64,000 bases of DNA from Corticium candelabrum. Its lineage: Eukaryota; Porifera; Homoscleromorpha; Homosclerophorida; Plakinidae. Where the stretch lies: positions 5,241,184-5,305,183 of the forward strand of contig NC_085091.1 in the NCBI RefSeq assembly GCF_963422355.1, given 5' to 3'. Below, piece by piece: positions 1 to 17,070 of this stretch (the first letter of the stretch is position 1; the number at the start of each line of letters is the position of its first letter). Both the position numbers and the translations under genes were made by a program. Under the pieces are notes generated by a model. It saw only the letters and a program-made list of their open reading frames with translations, searched no databases and was not told where the DNA came from.

Positions 1-2900
1 ATCAATGTTTTGAGAAAGTTTTAATGATTGATATTAAAATCTACATATTACAATTATTTTAATTCAACTCTGGCTGTGGAGTAACAATGTACAGTAAGAC
101 TTGTATCTAGCAATAGAATAATATAAAATGATTGAATATTGTAAATACACATTGTTTACATTCTAATTATATTTCTATCGATGGTTTGAGTTGGGTAAGA
201 TATCTACTAAGTTTGAATTCAATTGAAAGTTGTCTTTCCTCAATACTAGTCATTCGAATTTCTGAAGTCTGTCGAATAGTGTTGACATATCTGACGACCA
301 CTTTGGCAAATATGTAGTTTCACAAGAAAAACTTTGCATGCAAACTTCTATTTACTATATCAATGTTTTGAGAAAGTTTTAATGATTGATATTAAAATCT
401 ACATATTACAATTATTTTAATTCAACTCTGGCTGTGGAGTAACAATGTACAGTAAGACTTGTATCTAGCAATAGGATAATATAAAATGATTGAATATTGT
501 AAATACACATTGTTTACATTCTAATTATATTTCTATCGATGGTTTGAGTTGGGTAAGATATCTACTAAGTTTGAATTCAATTGAAAGTTGTCTCCCCTCA
601 ATACTAGTCATTCGAATTTCTGAAGTCTGTTGACTAGTGTTGACATATCTGACCACCACTTTGGCAAATATGTAGTTTCACAAGAAAAACTTTGCATGCA
701 AACTTCTATTTACTATATCAATGTTTTGAGAAAGTTTTAATGATTGATATTAAAATCTACGTATTACAATTATTTTGATTCAACTCTGGCTGTGGAATAA
801 CAATGTACAGTAAGACTTGCATCTAGCAATAGGATAATATAAAATGATTGAATATTGTAAATACACATTCTTTACATTCTAATTATATTTCTATCGATGG
901 TTTGAGTTGGGTAAGATATCTACTAAGTTTGAATTCAATTGAAAGTTGTCTTTCCTCAATACTAGTCATTCGAATTTCTGAAGTCTGTCGAATAGTGTTG
1001 ACATATCTGACGACCACTTTGGCAAATATGTAGTTTCACAAGAAAAACTTTGCATACAAACTTCTATTTACTATATCAATGTTTTGAGAAAGTTTTAATG
1101 ATTGATATTAAAATCTACATATTACAATTATTTTAATTCAACTCTGGCTGTAGAGTAACAATGTACAGTAAGACTTGTATCTAGCAATAGGATAATATAA
1201 AATGATTGAATATTGTAAATACACATTGTTTACATTCTAATTATATTTCTATCGATGGTTTGAGTTGGGTAAGATATCTACTAAGTTTGAATTCAATTGA
1301 AAGTTGTCTCCCCTCAATACTAGTCATTCGAATTTCTGAAGTCTGTCGAATAGTGTTGACATATCTGACGACCACTTTGGCAAATATGTAGTTTCACAAG
1401 AAAAACTTTGCATACAAACTTCTATTTACTATATCAATATTTTGAGAAAGTTTTAATGATTGATATTAAAATCTACATATTACAATTATTTTAATTCAAC
1501 TCTGGCTGTGGAGTAACAATGTACAGTAAGACTTGTATCTAGCAATAGGATAATATAAAATGGTTGAATATTGTAAATACACATTTCTTTACATTCTAAT
1601 TATATTTCTATCGATGGTTTGAGTTGGGTAAAATATCTACTAAGTTTGAATTCAATTGAAAGTTGTCTTTCCTCAATAACAGTCATTCGAATTTCTAAAG
1701 TCTGTCGACTAGTGTTGACATATCTGACCACAACTTTGGCAAATATGTACTTTCACAAGAAAAACTTTGCATACAAACTTCTATTTACTATATCAATGTT
1801 TTGAGAGAGTTTTAATGATTGATATTAAAATCTACATATTACAATAATTTTAATTCAACTCTGGCTGTGGAGTAACAATGTACAGTAAAACCTGTATCTA
1901 GCAATAGGATAATATAAAATGGTTGAATATTGTAAATAAACAATCCTTACATTCTAATTATATTTCTATCGATGGTTTGAGTTGGGTAAGATATCTACTA
2001 TGTTTGAATTCAATTGAAAGTTGTCTTCCCTCAATACTAGTCATTCGAATTTCTGAAGTCTGTCGACTAGTGTTGACATATCTGACCACCACTTTGGCAA
2101 ATATGTAGTTTCACAAGAAAAACTTTGCATACAAACTTCTATTTACTATATCAATGTTTTGAGAAAGTTTTAATGATTGATATTAAAATCTACATATTAC
2201 AATTATTTTGATTCAACTCTGGCTGTGGAGTAACAATGTACAGTAAGACTTGTATCTAGCTATAGGATAATATAAAATGGTTGAATATTGTAAATAAACA
2301 TTCCTTACATTCTAATTATATTTCTATTGATGGTTTGAGTTGGGTAAGATATCTACTAAGTTTGAATTCAATTGACAGTTGTCTTCCCTCAATATCAGTC
2401 ATTCGAATTTCTGAAATCTGTCAACTAGTGTTGACATATCTGACCACCACTTTGGCAAATATGTAGTTTCACAAGTAAAAGTTTGCATACAAACTTCTAT
2501 TTACTATATTAATGTTTTGAGAAAGTTTTAATGGTTGGTATTGATATTACTGACAATTATTTTGATTCAACTCTGGCTGTGTACAGCAAAACCTGAATGT
2601 AGCTATAGCATAATAGAAAATGATTGAATATTGTAAATACACATTCTTTACATTCTAGTTATATTTCTATTGATGGTTTGAATTAGGTAAGATATCTACT
2701 AAGTTTAAATTCAATTGAAAGTTGTCTTCTCTCAATACAAGTCATTCGAATTTTGAAATGTTGAAAAGTGTGGACATATCTGACCCCCACTTTGACAAAT
2801 ATGTAGTTTCACAAGTAAAACTTTGCATACAAACTTCTATTTGCTGTACCAATATTTTGAAAAAGGTTTAATGATTGATATCAATATCAACATCTACCTT
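1..2900. repeat. ~358-bp tandem satellite array, about 8 units
   Basis: Unit boundaries, marked by (a)tcaatgttttgagaaag, fall at 1, 359, 717, 1075, 1433, 1792, 2150 and 2508, giving a period of 358-359 bp. A shortened, diverged unit follows and similarity fades after about 2848. The first seven units are very similar; the array degrades toward the gene side. Each unit has an open stretch of about 61 codons, but it starts at TTG, is interrupted in some units and shows no coding signature. The array probably continues left of the window. Confidence 0.95.
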
Positions 2901-3167
2901 TAGTATAATTACTTTGATCCAACTGATCGTCAAATGAAGAAAGCGGTACAGCAAAATCTTGATGTAGTTATGTTATATGGTTGACTATAAATTGATACAC
3001 ACACTTTCCATTCTAGTTATATTTGTATCAATTAAGATCACATGCAGCGTGGTCTCTATAATTACAGATCTATTTCAATATCATTGAGAGTTTCAACAAT
3101 TACATGTCTCCCCTTACAATTAAGTATTGATGCACACCTGCAAAGCAATTTATTCACAGAAAGTAGC

Positions 3168-3428
3168 TCAAGATATTCTAGCCTTTGCGCTAACTACAGG
3201 TCTCGGCCAGTTTATGATCACATCGTCTTGCATAGCTGCTTCAACATGAACACAAAGACCAACATTTCTTAGTGGATGAACAACTGATGCTGTTAGTTCA
3301 TGTTCAAACTTATCATCCTTCAAGCTGGGTTCCAATAGACAGAAATATGTACAATATTTCAGCATATGGATAATCACCTCTTGTAAACTTGCATAATTGT
3401 TTCTCCTAAATAGTATGTCATACTTCAA
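3168..3428 (-). other. Unassigned conserved ORF, possible exon(s)
   Basis: An 86-codon open frame on the minus strand, conserved in frame with about ten amino-acid differences in block I copy B (56610-56864). It contains segments such as LQEVIIHMLKYCTYFCLLEP and HELTASVVHPLRNVG. Just upstream on the same strand (about 3440-3560) there is another possible short coding piece, MSHRVPDDLKGLFDAS. I do not recognise the family. It could be one or two exons of a gene fragment carried by the duplication, or a chance ORF. No promoter, start or polyadenylation signal could be tied to it. Confidence 0.3.
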
Positions 3429-3663
3429 TGAAGACTATTGATCATTTCCTATACAACCAATCTTGTGAATGTGAGAACATCTATCTCAACAGATATGCTG
3501 GCATCAAACAGACCCTTCAAGTCATCTGGAACTCTATGTGACATCTTCCAGTCTCAATGATGTTTGCTTTCTAGAAAGACACAGGTGAAAGAGCAAATGT
3601 ATCTTCAGAGAGGATTCAACATGTTACCACTGCAAATTAACGTTCCTTAACTAAAGCATAAAC

Positions 3664-4502
<839 letters not shown>

Positions 4503-5958
4503 ATGGCGTTCACCAACTTTCTAACGCTATTTAGTTTGCTCGTTGCGCTACTTCGTTTGCAAGAAGTACAAAGTAAGAAGTGCTTTAGAGGAAGAGCTAG
4601 ATTAGCAAATCTGCTTTGTTTGATGTCCGAAACGCCCACAAGTTTATATCTAGTTAATAATTACGAATACTCAGACTTATGATATAGCATGCACGCTGTT
4701 TCAACACTGTAATAGTTGTTGTGTACGTTGTGTGTCTTATTCTGTCTAGCAACAGCATTTGTACATGCGGCTGATGTTCGAGCACATTGGGTGTGTCCTA
4801 TTGTTGGTTAGATAGTATGTACATGTAAACACTCTAGCTTAGTAGAGGCCTCCAGATATATGAAAAATGTTTTGATCGATCAGGAAAATATGTTGGGAAA
4901 GGCCAGACTGAGGCTGTGTACTACTGTTGAGAAGGAAGTACAAGTGGGCGGTTCACTTCCGTCTTGCTCATACGGATGTATAGAGCTCGATATCTCTTTC
5001 GTAGAGTAACCTGCCAGATTTTCTTTGTTGGTCTGAGGTAGTGGGATGTACACCTGTTAATTCACGTTTACGTCGCCAATATATAATGATTGTCAGGAAA
5101 CATGCTGAATGAATGTAAACAATATCTGGCAACTCATTCGTTTCCAAAATTCTGTATGAGAATTTTTCAGAATGTATATCGTGGTACATGTTTAATGAGT
5201 ATGTTTGCAAAATATTTTTGTTTCTAAATTAGAAATATTTTACCAAACTTTAGGATGTTAACTATTTACACTTATATCTATGTTGAGTGTTTCCATCATG
5301 TCGTCATTACAGGTTGTTCACTTGTATGTGCTAATGGAGGCACGGCCTTGCCAAATTGCGACGTTTGTAAATGTCCTCCGCAGTGGTTTGGAGACACGTG
5401 CGCAGGTAAACAAATGATTATGATTACAATCTATTCATACAGCTAAATTGCTGCCAAACTATAAATTTATTGCGTGTGTGTTTGCCTGTGCGCATACTTA
5501 CGTGAGTGTGTGTGTGTGTGTGCGTGCGTGTGTCTTTGTGGGAGTGTGTGTGCTGTGGCACAATTGGTTAGAGTGCGTTTTGAGAATGGAAACATCGGCA
5601 CCTTGCGTGTTTTTAAGTTCAAATCACAGCGATTGCGAGCTATGGCATAATTTCATAAGGCAAGAGAGTCACACACAATTGCCTCTTTCTTGAATTGAGA
5701 GTATAAATGAGTACCTGGTCTTTGACTATGGAGGCGAAGGCCTCCGACTGAGACAAAGTCCATCAGCCACTTGGGTCCGGGTGGGACTTCAGGTGCCCAC
5801 ACCACAGTTGGCGTCGCAATCGGTGCTCCTGCGAGCACCTGACCAGGCTCCAGGAGATTGCTTAGCACGACCCATAGCTTTCACTTAGTGCACATGAACC
5901 CAGTTATCTGGCTGGGGGCATTACCGTTTAAAGGCAGCTCCTTATCTATTTGCCATTG

Positions 5959-6050
<92 letters not shown>

Positions 6051-7587
6051 ACGTATACATATTCTTGTGAAAGTATGCAAGGTATCTAATAAATTAATAC
6101 AGTCCGATTACATCTATTTATATTCTAGATCCTTGTGGTGGAATCATCTCATCATTTTGGTATCGCATAAACTCACCCGGATTTCCAGATCATTATGGAA
6201 ACTACATAAACTGCAGTTGGAATGTCATCGTGCCTCCAAATTTTACCACAGTTCTATCATTTACTACATTCAACCTGGAAGAAAACTATGACTATCTTTT
6301 TTTGTATAATGAAACTGCAACAGATTCTAAGCTGATCGCAGCATACACTGGAAACAATATTCCTCGTAATGTCAATTTGGTGAAATCTTCCTTTTTGGTG
6401 TTTCTCAGTGACTCTATAAAATCGTTTGAAGGCTTTTCTTTACATCTACAGAGATATCAAGGTATAACTAGTTAACCATGCTTTAACAATTGTTTAATTA
6501 TAACATTCATTTTTTGTATAGGTTATCTTCCCAAATTTAGAGAATCTTTAGATGCGAATGATAACCCTTTGGTAGTCGCAGAAGAGCGTAATGTTACTTT
6601 GTCCTGCGACGCTGTAGCTATGCTGGAGCCTTCTTTCTTATGGTGGAAGGATGGTGTGGCAGTCACACGAACTAATCTTCCTTATTCTACTGGTCATGTT
6701 TTGACGTTTGCAAGTGTCAATAAATCAGACTCCGGTTGGTACACGTGTGAAGCAAGAAATGCTATCGGATCGATTCGAAAAATATTCGAACTATTAGTAT
6801 ATGGTAAGTCGATCTGATAATACTAAAATTGTCAAAACGAGATGTTTATATGTTATCTGTTAACGATCTAAAATAATGCGTAATGTCTTCTTCTGGTAGT
6901 TTTACAGCTATGCAATTTATAATACCAATAAATTTAAAATTAATTGCAATTTGCATTCTTTTTATAATTTATCATGTGTCTTTCAAGTTTTTAAATTGAA
7001 CTGTTGTTTTTGTCGCAGAGACGGGATCTACACTAAAACCAACTCAAACAAAGCTTTCTGACATCGCCAGTCTTAGCACAGGTGGTCGTATGCCGTATTT
7101 GACTAAATCAATTATTTCTTATTGCGTATTTTGTCCAGACAAGAGCAAGCAACTCTCTCAAGTAGCTGTGGCGGGAATATCTGCGGGCGCCACTGCACTA
7201 GCTGCAACAATAATATGCGCAATATTGCTGCGCATTGTGATATTGCGTATACAGCAAACTCGTAATGGACAGGGTACCAATGAAGACACCGGCAATATAC
7301 GACGGAGCGGACACGTTAATCCCGTATTTGACAAAAGCCACAACGACAGTGAAGCTCATTCGGACTATGAAACTATTGGTTTACGCGGACCGATCTATTT
7401 GCCTTCATTGCCTGCTCCTCCCCTTCCAGACAAAGAAATTTCAGGCACAAAGATACAAAATGCTTCTTCCAAAATACATCAAGCAGACGAGGCTACTAAC
7501 GACGTCGTCTACTCTAACGACGACGACATCAATGAAACGAGCAATGATGAGCCAACTGCTAATGCAGTTTACGTTGACACCATGTAA
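4503..7587 (+). CDS. EGF-CUB-Ig single-pass receptor, gene 1A
   Basis: Six exons: 4503-4572, 5313-5405, 6129-6461, 6522-6803, 7019-7081, 7139-7587. They total 1290 nt, or 429 residues, and all introns are phase 1. Exon 1 encodes a signal peptide (MAFTNFLTLFSLLVALL). Exon 2 is a six-cysteine EGF-like domain (residues ~24-54, CKCPPQWFGDTC). Exon 3 is a CUB domain (~55-165; CGG, SPGFPDHYGNY, NCSW). Exon 4 is an I-set Ig domain (~166-259; LSCDA, WWKDG, DSGWYTCEA). Exon 5 is a Ser/Thr-rich stalk. Exon 6 has a membrane segment (~290-315, AVAGISAGATALAATIICA) and a tail with Tyr motifs YETI, YLPSL, VVYSN, AVYVDTM and a proline-rich LPAPPLP. The start is the only ATG giving a signal peptide in phase with the donor. 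The protein should sit in the plasma membrane with the domains outside; ligand unknown. The 7082-7138 intron is only 57 nt and in frame. Confidence 0.88.
5552..5958 (+). mobile_element. tRNA-derived SINE in intron 2 of gene 1A
   Basis: The 5' end looks like a pol III promoter: an A-box-like tggcacaattggttagag at ~5556 and a B-box-like agttcaaatcac about 60 bp later. A ~300-bp body follows, containing gagtataaatgagtacctgg, a motif of the kind seen in the conserved core of SINEs (from memory). TG-rich tracts flank it on both sides, suggesting a microsatellite-like 3' tail or insertion into TG repeats. The same insertion occurs at 60868-61274, so it predates the duplication. Confidence 0.65.
5961..6045. 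repeat. (TG)n microsatellite in intron 2
   Basis: About 85 bp of uninterrupted TG directly after the SINE-like sequence. The tract is somewhat shorter in copy B (61277-61347). Confidence 0.97.
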
Positions 7588-8525
7588 GAATACTCTTGTC
7601 GTATATTGTTCTAATAACTCACTGCGTTGGCTCTTGCACATTATATAATAGGAAAGTATAGAACACACATGATTGCGCGTATGATGAGAATGATAAAAGT
7701 AGCTTATATATTTCTTTCAATAACACTTTTTTCCATTAGTGCATTTTAACCTTATAGTTTAATAATTGAAAGTAATTGTTTGAGGTTTCTGTGTAGCTTA
7801 ACTAGCCGTAGTCTGACCATTGCGTTTTAAACTTTATATGTTTATCTAAATTTAGGAAAATTTAAGTGTATCGCTTATTATGTTCAGCTTTGAGTGGATA
7901 TCCATGTAGCCTCAACGCTAGGCTATCCCAGCCCCAGTAGAGAAAAGGTTGTCGCTGCATTCATAAATGACTCGATGAAAAACTCCCTGTGATACTGGTA
8001 AAGTAATAATAAAGTATAACGTATGTATGAGAGCCGCTGTCTGCATCTCAGAACCAGAATCACCAGACTGACTTATGCTTAGGCAGTAAGATCGAGTCAA
8101 TCGTTCTTTGCTTTGACTTAGTGAAATACGTAGATTATCTGCCATGGGTGTGTAAAGGCACTAAAACAATCTTGGCGATTCTCTGGCTCTGCAAAATTGA
8201 CTTGACGATAATTGCGTTACGTCTAAGCAACACGTTCTTTGTGAAACCTGCTATAACAGATGTCACATTAGGTGTCTTTCATTTCAAACTTGATCTAACA
8301 AACCTTTTGAAAGTAAATGCTAAGAACGCGGTCTTTGAAGTCTGTCCCCGTGATGTTACAGCGATTGCTTTTGACAAGCTAGAAACATCAATCTAAGTTT
8401 ATGGCAGTACTTTGACGTCATTGCCATCCACAATTATATCCACAAGAACCTAAACTGAAAGCATTGCCAATTTTTGCATTTAATTCGAATATATATATAT
8501 ATATGTATGTATGTATATGGATTAC
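7588..8525. other. 3' flank of gene 1A and intergenic sequence
   Basis: The gene 1A 3' UTR must lie here, but I cannot fix the polyadenylation site. From ~7900 the minus strand has partly open frames, including a splice-acceptor-like ttttgcag at about 8200 followed by a short frame (QRIAK, LVPLHTHGR). This might be a decayed further A2M-family exon, linking MG8 to the CUB region. The piece before 8212 is duplicated at 63220-63522. Confidence 0.3.
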
Positions 8526-12501
<3,976 letters not shown>

Positions 12502-12544
12502 CTATAATCAAAATATTAATGAAAATAAACTTTTGAACATTAAT

Positions 12545-15500
12545 CTATTCCTCTTTACAACGATGAAAGAGAAGTATCAGAAGATACTGACTGACGTGTA
12601 ACCGTTTCCAGGAGCCCAATTGAAAACAAAAAGGATTGCCTCTTTCATCTCGTTGGTCCGACGACTGATCTAGTGGCAACTGCTTTGCTGCAATGTGAGA
12701 GTTCGATCGCTTATATTGTTCTCCACTTGGCCACGTCAGAACAGGTGTTGCCACGACGTCACAAATGAACAATGTTAGCACGTCGTCGTCGAGACAGCGT
12801 CAGACCTAGTACTAAGAGACTGGAAAGAGGGCGGTCTTTCCGTCAAGACACTTTACCATCACTATGGAAGAACGTAGGCGTTTGCTATTTTGAGTAGCAT
12901 CGGCTGACAATTGATTGGAAATCATTTGCTGACAAAGATATATGAATTGTGCCTGCCTTTCCAATCCACTCTTTGGCTACCGGTCACCAACTAAACTTTG
13001 CCTGCAAGTAAGCTTATGGATTTATGCCAATTTCCAAAGAGCTATGTAATTTGTTGAGTCTCATCCATTTGATGAAAGCGGAAGTCAACCAGATTTCTCC
13101 AAGAGCGCTATCAAGTCTGGCTATTTAGACGCATTGCGACGCTTTGCAACTGTTGTCTTGCTTCCTCGAAGTCAGTGGGGGTGTTGCCAATCCGTGCACC
13201 TTTCGGCCATTCCCTTTCAAAGTATTCTAGCCACATTGCGTACGCGTGCATTATTGCAAAACTAAACACCGGATTTTGCACTTTTCATATCTCGTTTCCA
13301 CTTACTCATATCGCTAGTAAACCATCATTTCCTTGTCCAGCAAGCTGTTAAAGCAAACACGCTGACTAATTAAGGCAATTATATGTTTCCATCATGCGGT
13401 ATCTATTTGAAATCACCCGATGCTGTAGGAAGGGGTACGACACGTTTCACTCACTTTGCACTTACAGTCAATACTCTACGCACAGTTTTCATCGTTCTGT
13501 ACATGCAGAAAGCCACTCAAATCGTGCGGTGAGCAAGCACCGTCCAGGGAGGTAGTGTGAGACATCTATTACTAGTGTTCCGTAAACCCTATCAAGGTGC
13601 TCATATTGAAGCGTCCCGGAGCACCGCACAGAGTGTTCGAATCGTGCACCATTATAACAACACTAAATTGAGTGCACCTTAGGCACTGAAGGGTCTTAGC
13701 ATTCGACTACCTATTTGGTGTTAATTGCATGACGAAGAGGCGCCGGACGTATGGAACTAATTAACTATTGCAATCATTGCATTTTTAATAGAATGCTTCA
13801 TTCCTCATTTCCTAGTAAGGTAGAATCAGAATTCCTAGTAAGAGGCACACCAACACAAAACTAGAGCGTGGACTACGGTTAGAACGGTCAGATGATGTGC
13901 GGCAACTGGGTGCCATAATACCGTGAAAGAAGGTGTGACGTTCGTTCGGTTTCCAAAAAACCACGAACAAAGACGAAAGTGGGCGGTACAGGTCAGACAA
14001 ACGAGATCGCTGGATAGCCCCAAGTAAACTTTCGTCTTGTGTAGTCGTTATTTGGAAGGAGAATGCTCTGAAGATTAACCAGGATGGTGAGAGCAATTTA
14101 GTTTAGGCTTCCGGGCGCCGAAATTGAGCCGAATGACAAACATACTGATTGAGCCATTGCGAAGGCTGGGCAGTTGCAAACACCGAGAAAGATGAGATTA
14201 GCATACGGAAAACGTGAAAGAAAGAGAATAGGTTGTATTTAGACTTCGTGTTAGTGTACATACATATTCTACCCTCTTGTGGTGGAATCACAAAGAAGTC
14301 TCTCCTATCATCTGGCTTATCACTGAGCCAAGCTTCCAGACAATTTCATTAATAGTTATTTGTTCGTTTGTGGCAGTATAACTCAAGATTGATTACTAAC
14401 AGATTGGACCTCGCGATTGATAACTATCTACCTAATTATTGCGATATTTCGACTGAGACTCTCTGTGCTTCTGTCCTTAGAGCGGATATGCACTATTTGT
14501 GTTATATATATATAATACATACTGTACAGTGAGAAATTAAATTGATTCTAAATATGACCCACTGAAAAATTTCTACAGTACAAAATCTGCTGACAATAGC
14601 TATGACAGCAAATATGCACGATCTTGCTAATTGATGGTTAAAAGTACATCTTTTTGTCTTCTTGTAGCACAGAAATCCATTGTTGAAGTCAGCATTATTG
14701 ATAAAATAAACTAATATTGTTTCTCATGAATTGGAGGAAGATCCATTTCCTAGATAGCCTTGCTTTAAGCAGTCAGCAGAACCAACACGTCTGGGGAGAT
14801 GCCAGACAATTGTGGGTGTCCAGTAATGCAATTGTGTCAATTACTTTCAGTATGTCTTGGCAACAACCACAATGACGACCAGAGGTCAGCAACCACACTA
14901 CTAAATAGTTTCAAATCTAAACAAAAATCCACTACATCACTTGTAGATAATCCTAAACTGTTTAATACCACGATAAATCGAGTAGCCGTTCGTTTTACTC
15001 GTCTTGGCATGCTTAGTATTAATGTGTCAATTTCGAATGTCTGCTCAAACTTATCTTATTCACAAGTAGGGTGCGAACAGCTTCTCCATGATTTTCTTTA
15101 GTAAGTCAGTAAGGAGAGAAAGCTGTAATAACAGAATCTTGTAAAACCATTACATGAGTTTCAGATTATTCATTTGAAATGCGCTGTCTTCGAATCTAAT
15201 AAGCCATACACTAACTAGATATCAACTTGTAATACAACACAATAAACAATTCATAAATAAAAAATTATTAATGCATGCTGAGTAGTCTCAGCAACAGCTG
15301 CGTCTGGTATGTTGCAAGAACATACACATCGTCTAAGTCTTGAGTTTGTAAATATGCATAAAATGCTTTTGAAAACATTGGAAATCCCGTTCCTCCTATC
15401 AAAATAGCAGGCGCAACATATCGCCAACAAACTTAAAGAAGAAATCTCACCAAAATCAACAATCTCTAAGATGAAAGCTGTCACGTCATGACACAACCCC

Positions 15501-17030
15501 TAGCAACCGTAAATGCAGACTTTTACCATAACGGAGAAATAAAGCATTGAAATGTCTTGTGTGGGCGTGTTTAGTAACTGTATGTTTCTTTCAGATTAAA
15601 TTATTGCTGGTTAGCAAGAAGACGGATACCTGTGCTCTTTCCAAGGTAAGGACTGTGAGAGATATGGTAGCAAGTTGTAATTTATTGATTAAAGCAAATT
15701 GGAACGCAAGACTTATTGTGATGTGTTTCTTTTCTATTATTTGTTTAGTACACTTGTGAAACTTAGTTAGGGTAGTGATGGGTTCCTTTGCTTGGCGGTA
15801 CACCTGTTTGAACCGAAAATGAGTGCAATTTCTCAGTCGTTTAGTATCTGCTTTGGAAAAGTTTGTCATGTGTATGAGACGTTACACATGCGAAAAACGG
15901 TGTTGCTGAAGATGTCTCACTAAATCAAACATACTAATCGAAGCACTAATATATATGGTAAGTATCACAGGAATTTACCAATAGCTTGACCTTCGGCATG
16001 CAATAATGTAACCGAATCTAATTTCAGAGCAACTGAGAAGCTGCCTGAGACTTCAAAGAAATTGAGAAGCAATATCAGCATTAAAATGGAAAGTCTTGCT
16101 TCTGATTCAGATGTACTGCAGCACATTCCAACACTTGCAGACAATATCAATACTGCCCGTAGTAAAAAGATTGAAAGCGCAGCACTACAGAATAACTATG
16201 ATTACTGCAAAAATTAGATGTTAGGTGGAATGAAACATTTAGATTTATCTAAAGAAAGTATTGTAAATAGACAATGTTTCTGTTGCACTCTCTTACTGGG
16301 AGATTTGATGGTACCTCGCAGTGGTACAAGATTACAATAAGTACTAAGATACCACTGCAGTGCTAGTAATATGACAGTAAACCTGAAATTTTCAATTAGA
16401 TGGGATGCACGGTTGACTGTCATAAAAGCAATACGTTGACAATTTACAAGACGATTACAAGTAGATAAAAAAACCATTCCCAACATTCACACAATACATA
16501 TAAATCAAGACAAAAAATTGCCTTGATATCATTTAAAATTTGCAAGCACGCAATTTTTGTCACAAAATAGTTACAAATAGTGTTTTGTCTTCTTCAAAGT
16601 TGACATCTACTTTCAACTTTGACTAACTTCTATACTGACTTTAAAAAGCAAAAATAATTGTGCTTACAGATAACAAACCAGCTGCAAAATGTATCCTCTG
16701 CTTCATTTTGCTCTAAATTTCAAATTTGGAATAAGAAATAAAAAATGAGTCATTTCTATCAAAGTGGCCTCTTTAGTGCACCAATATGGCAACCATCAAA
16801 CCGTTTCATGTCAATTATTTCCTTTTTCACATACCATTGTTCTTGCCAATATGCTACTAATGAAAATGCAAATCTCACTGGGCCTATCTGGTGTAACCCA
16901 GTACAGGCTTGAACTAAGGGTTGGTGCGCTCATGATTTCTTTACCTTCTTCATACCAAGATCACTAATGATGTCTTCAGATCTCCTTGTCTAGTTTAAGC
17001 GACTTCAGTTACTGTGCGTCTGAGTTTTCA
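12545..17030. other. Unassigned region upstream of the A2M-family gene
   Basis: No domain was recognised. Minus-strand frames at 12545-12781 (TWPSGEQYKRSN, RDERGNPFCFQLG) could be an N-terminal exon of the A2M-family gene. Frames at 13812-14096 (-), 14799-15101 (+) and 16214-16486 (-) are short, without family signatures or paired splice signals. I see no RNA gene and no complete mobile element. Confidence 0.3.
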
Positions 17031-17070
17031 ATAATGTTCAATAATGTTCAATAATGTTCAATAATGTTCA
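17031..17070. repeat. 10-bp tandem repeat (ataatgttca)x4
   Basis: Four perfect head-to-tail copies of ataatgttca, followed by caaaaagg. There is no associated gene. Confidence 0.95.

Noticed and set aside
132..2466. Series of ~61-codon ORFs repeated every 358 bp
   Set aside because: They are open stretches inside satellite units, begin at TTG, are broken in some units and have no protein-like conservation pattern.
1..2900. Regularly spaced repeats as a CRISPR array
   Set aside because: The whole 358-bp unit is repeated with no unique spacers, and the genome is eukaryotic.
5555..5640. Functional tRNA gene
   Set aside because: A- and B-box-like sequences are present, but no acceptor-stem pairing or anticodon arm could be drawn; it reads better as a SINE head.
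7353..7405. Canonical ITAM in the gene 1 tail
   Set aside because: The second tyrosine motif is YLPS(L), lacking L/I at +3, so the consensus is not met.
7158..7668. Other-frame ORFs over the gene 1 last exon (7158-7343 -, 7265-7648 +, 7441-7668 -, and copies in gene 1B)
   Set aside because: Shadows of the receptor tail exon, which is supported by TM prediction, phase and paralogy.
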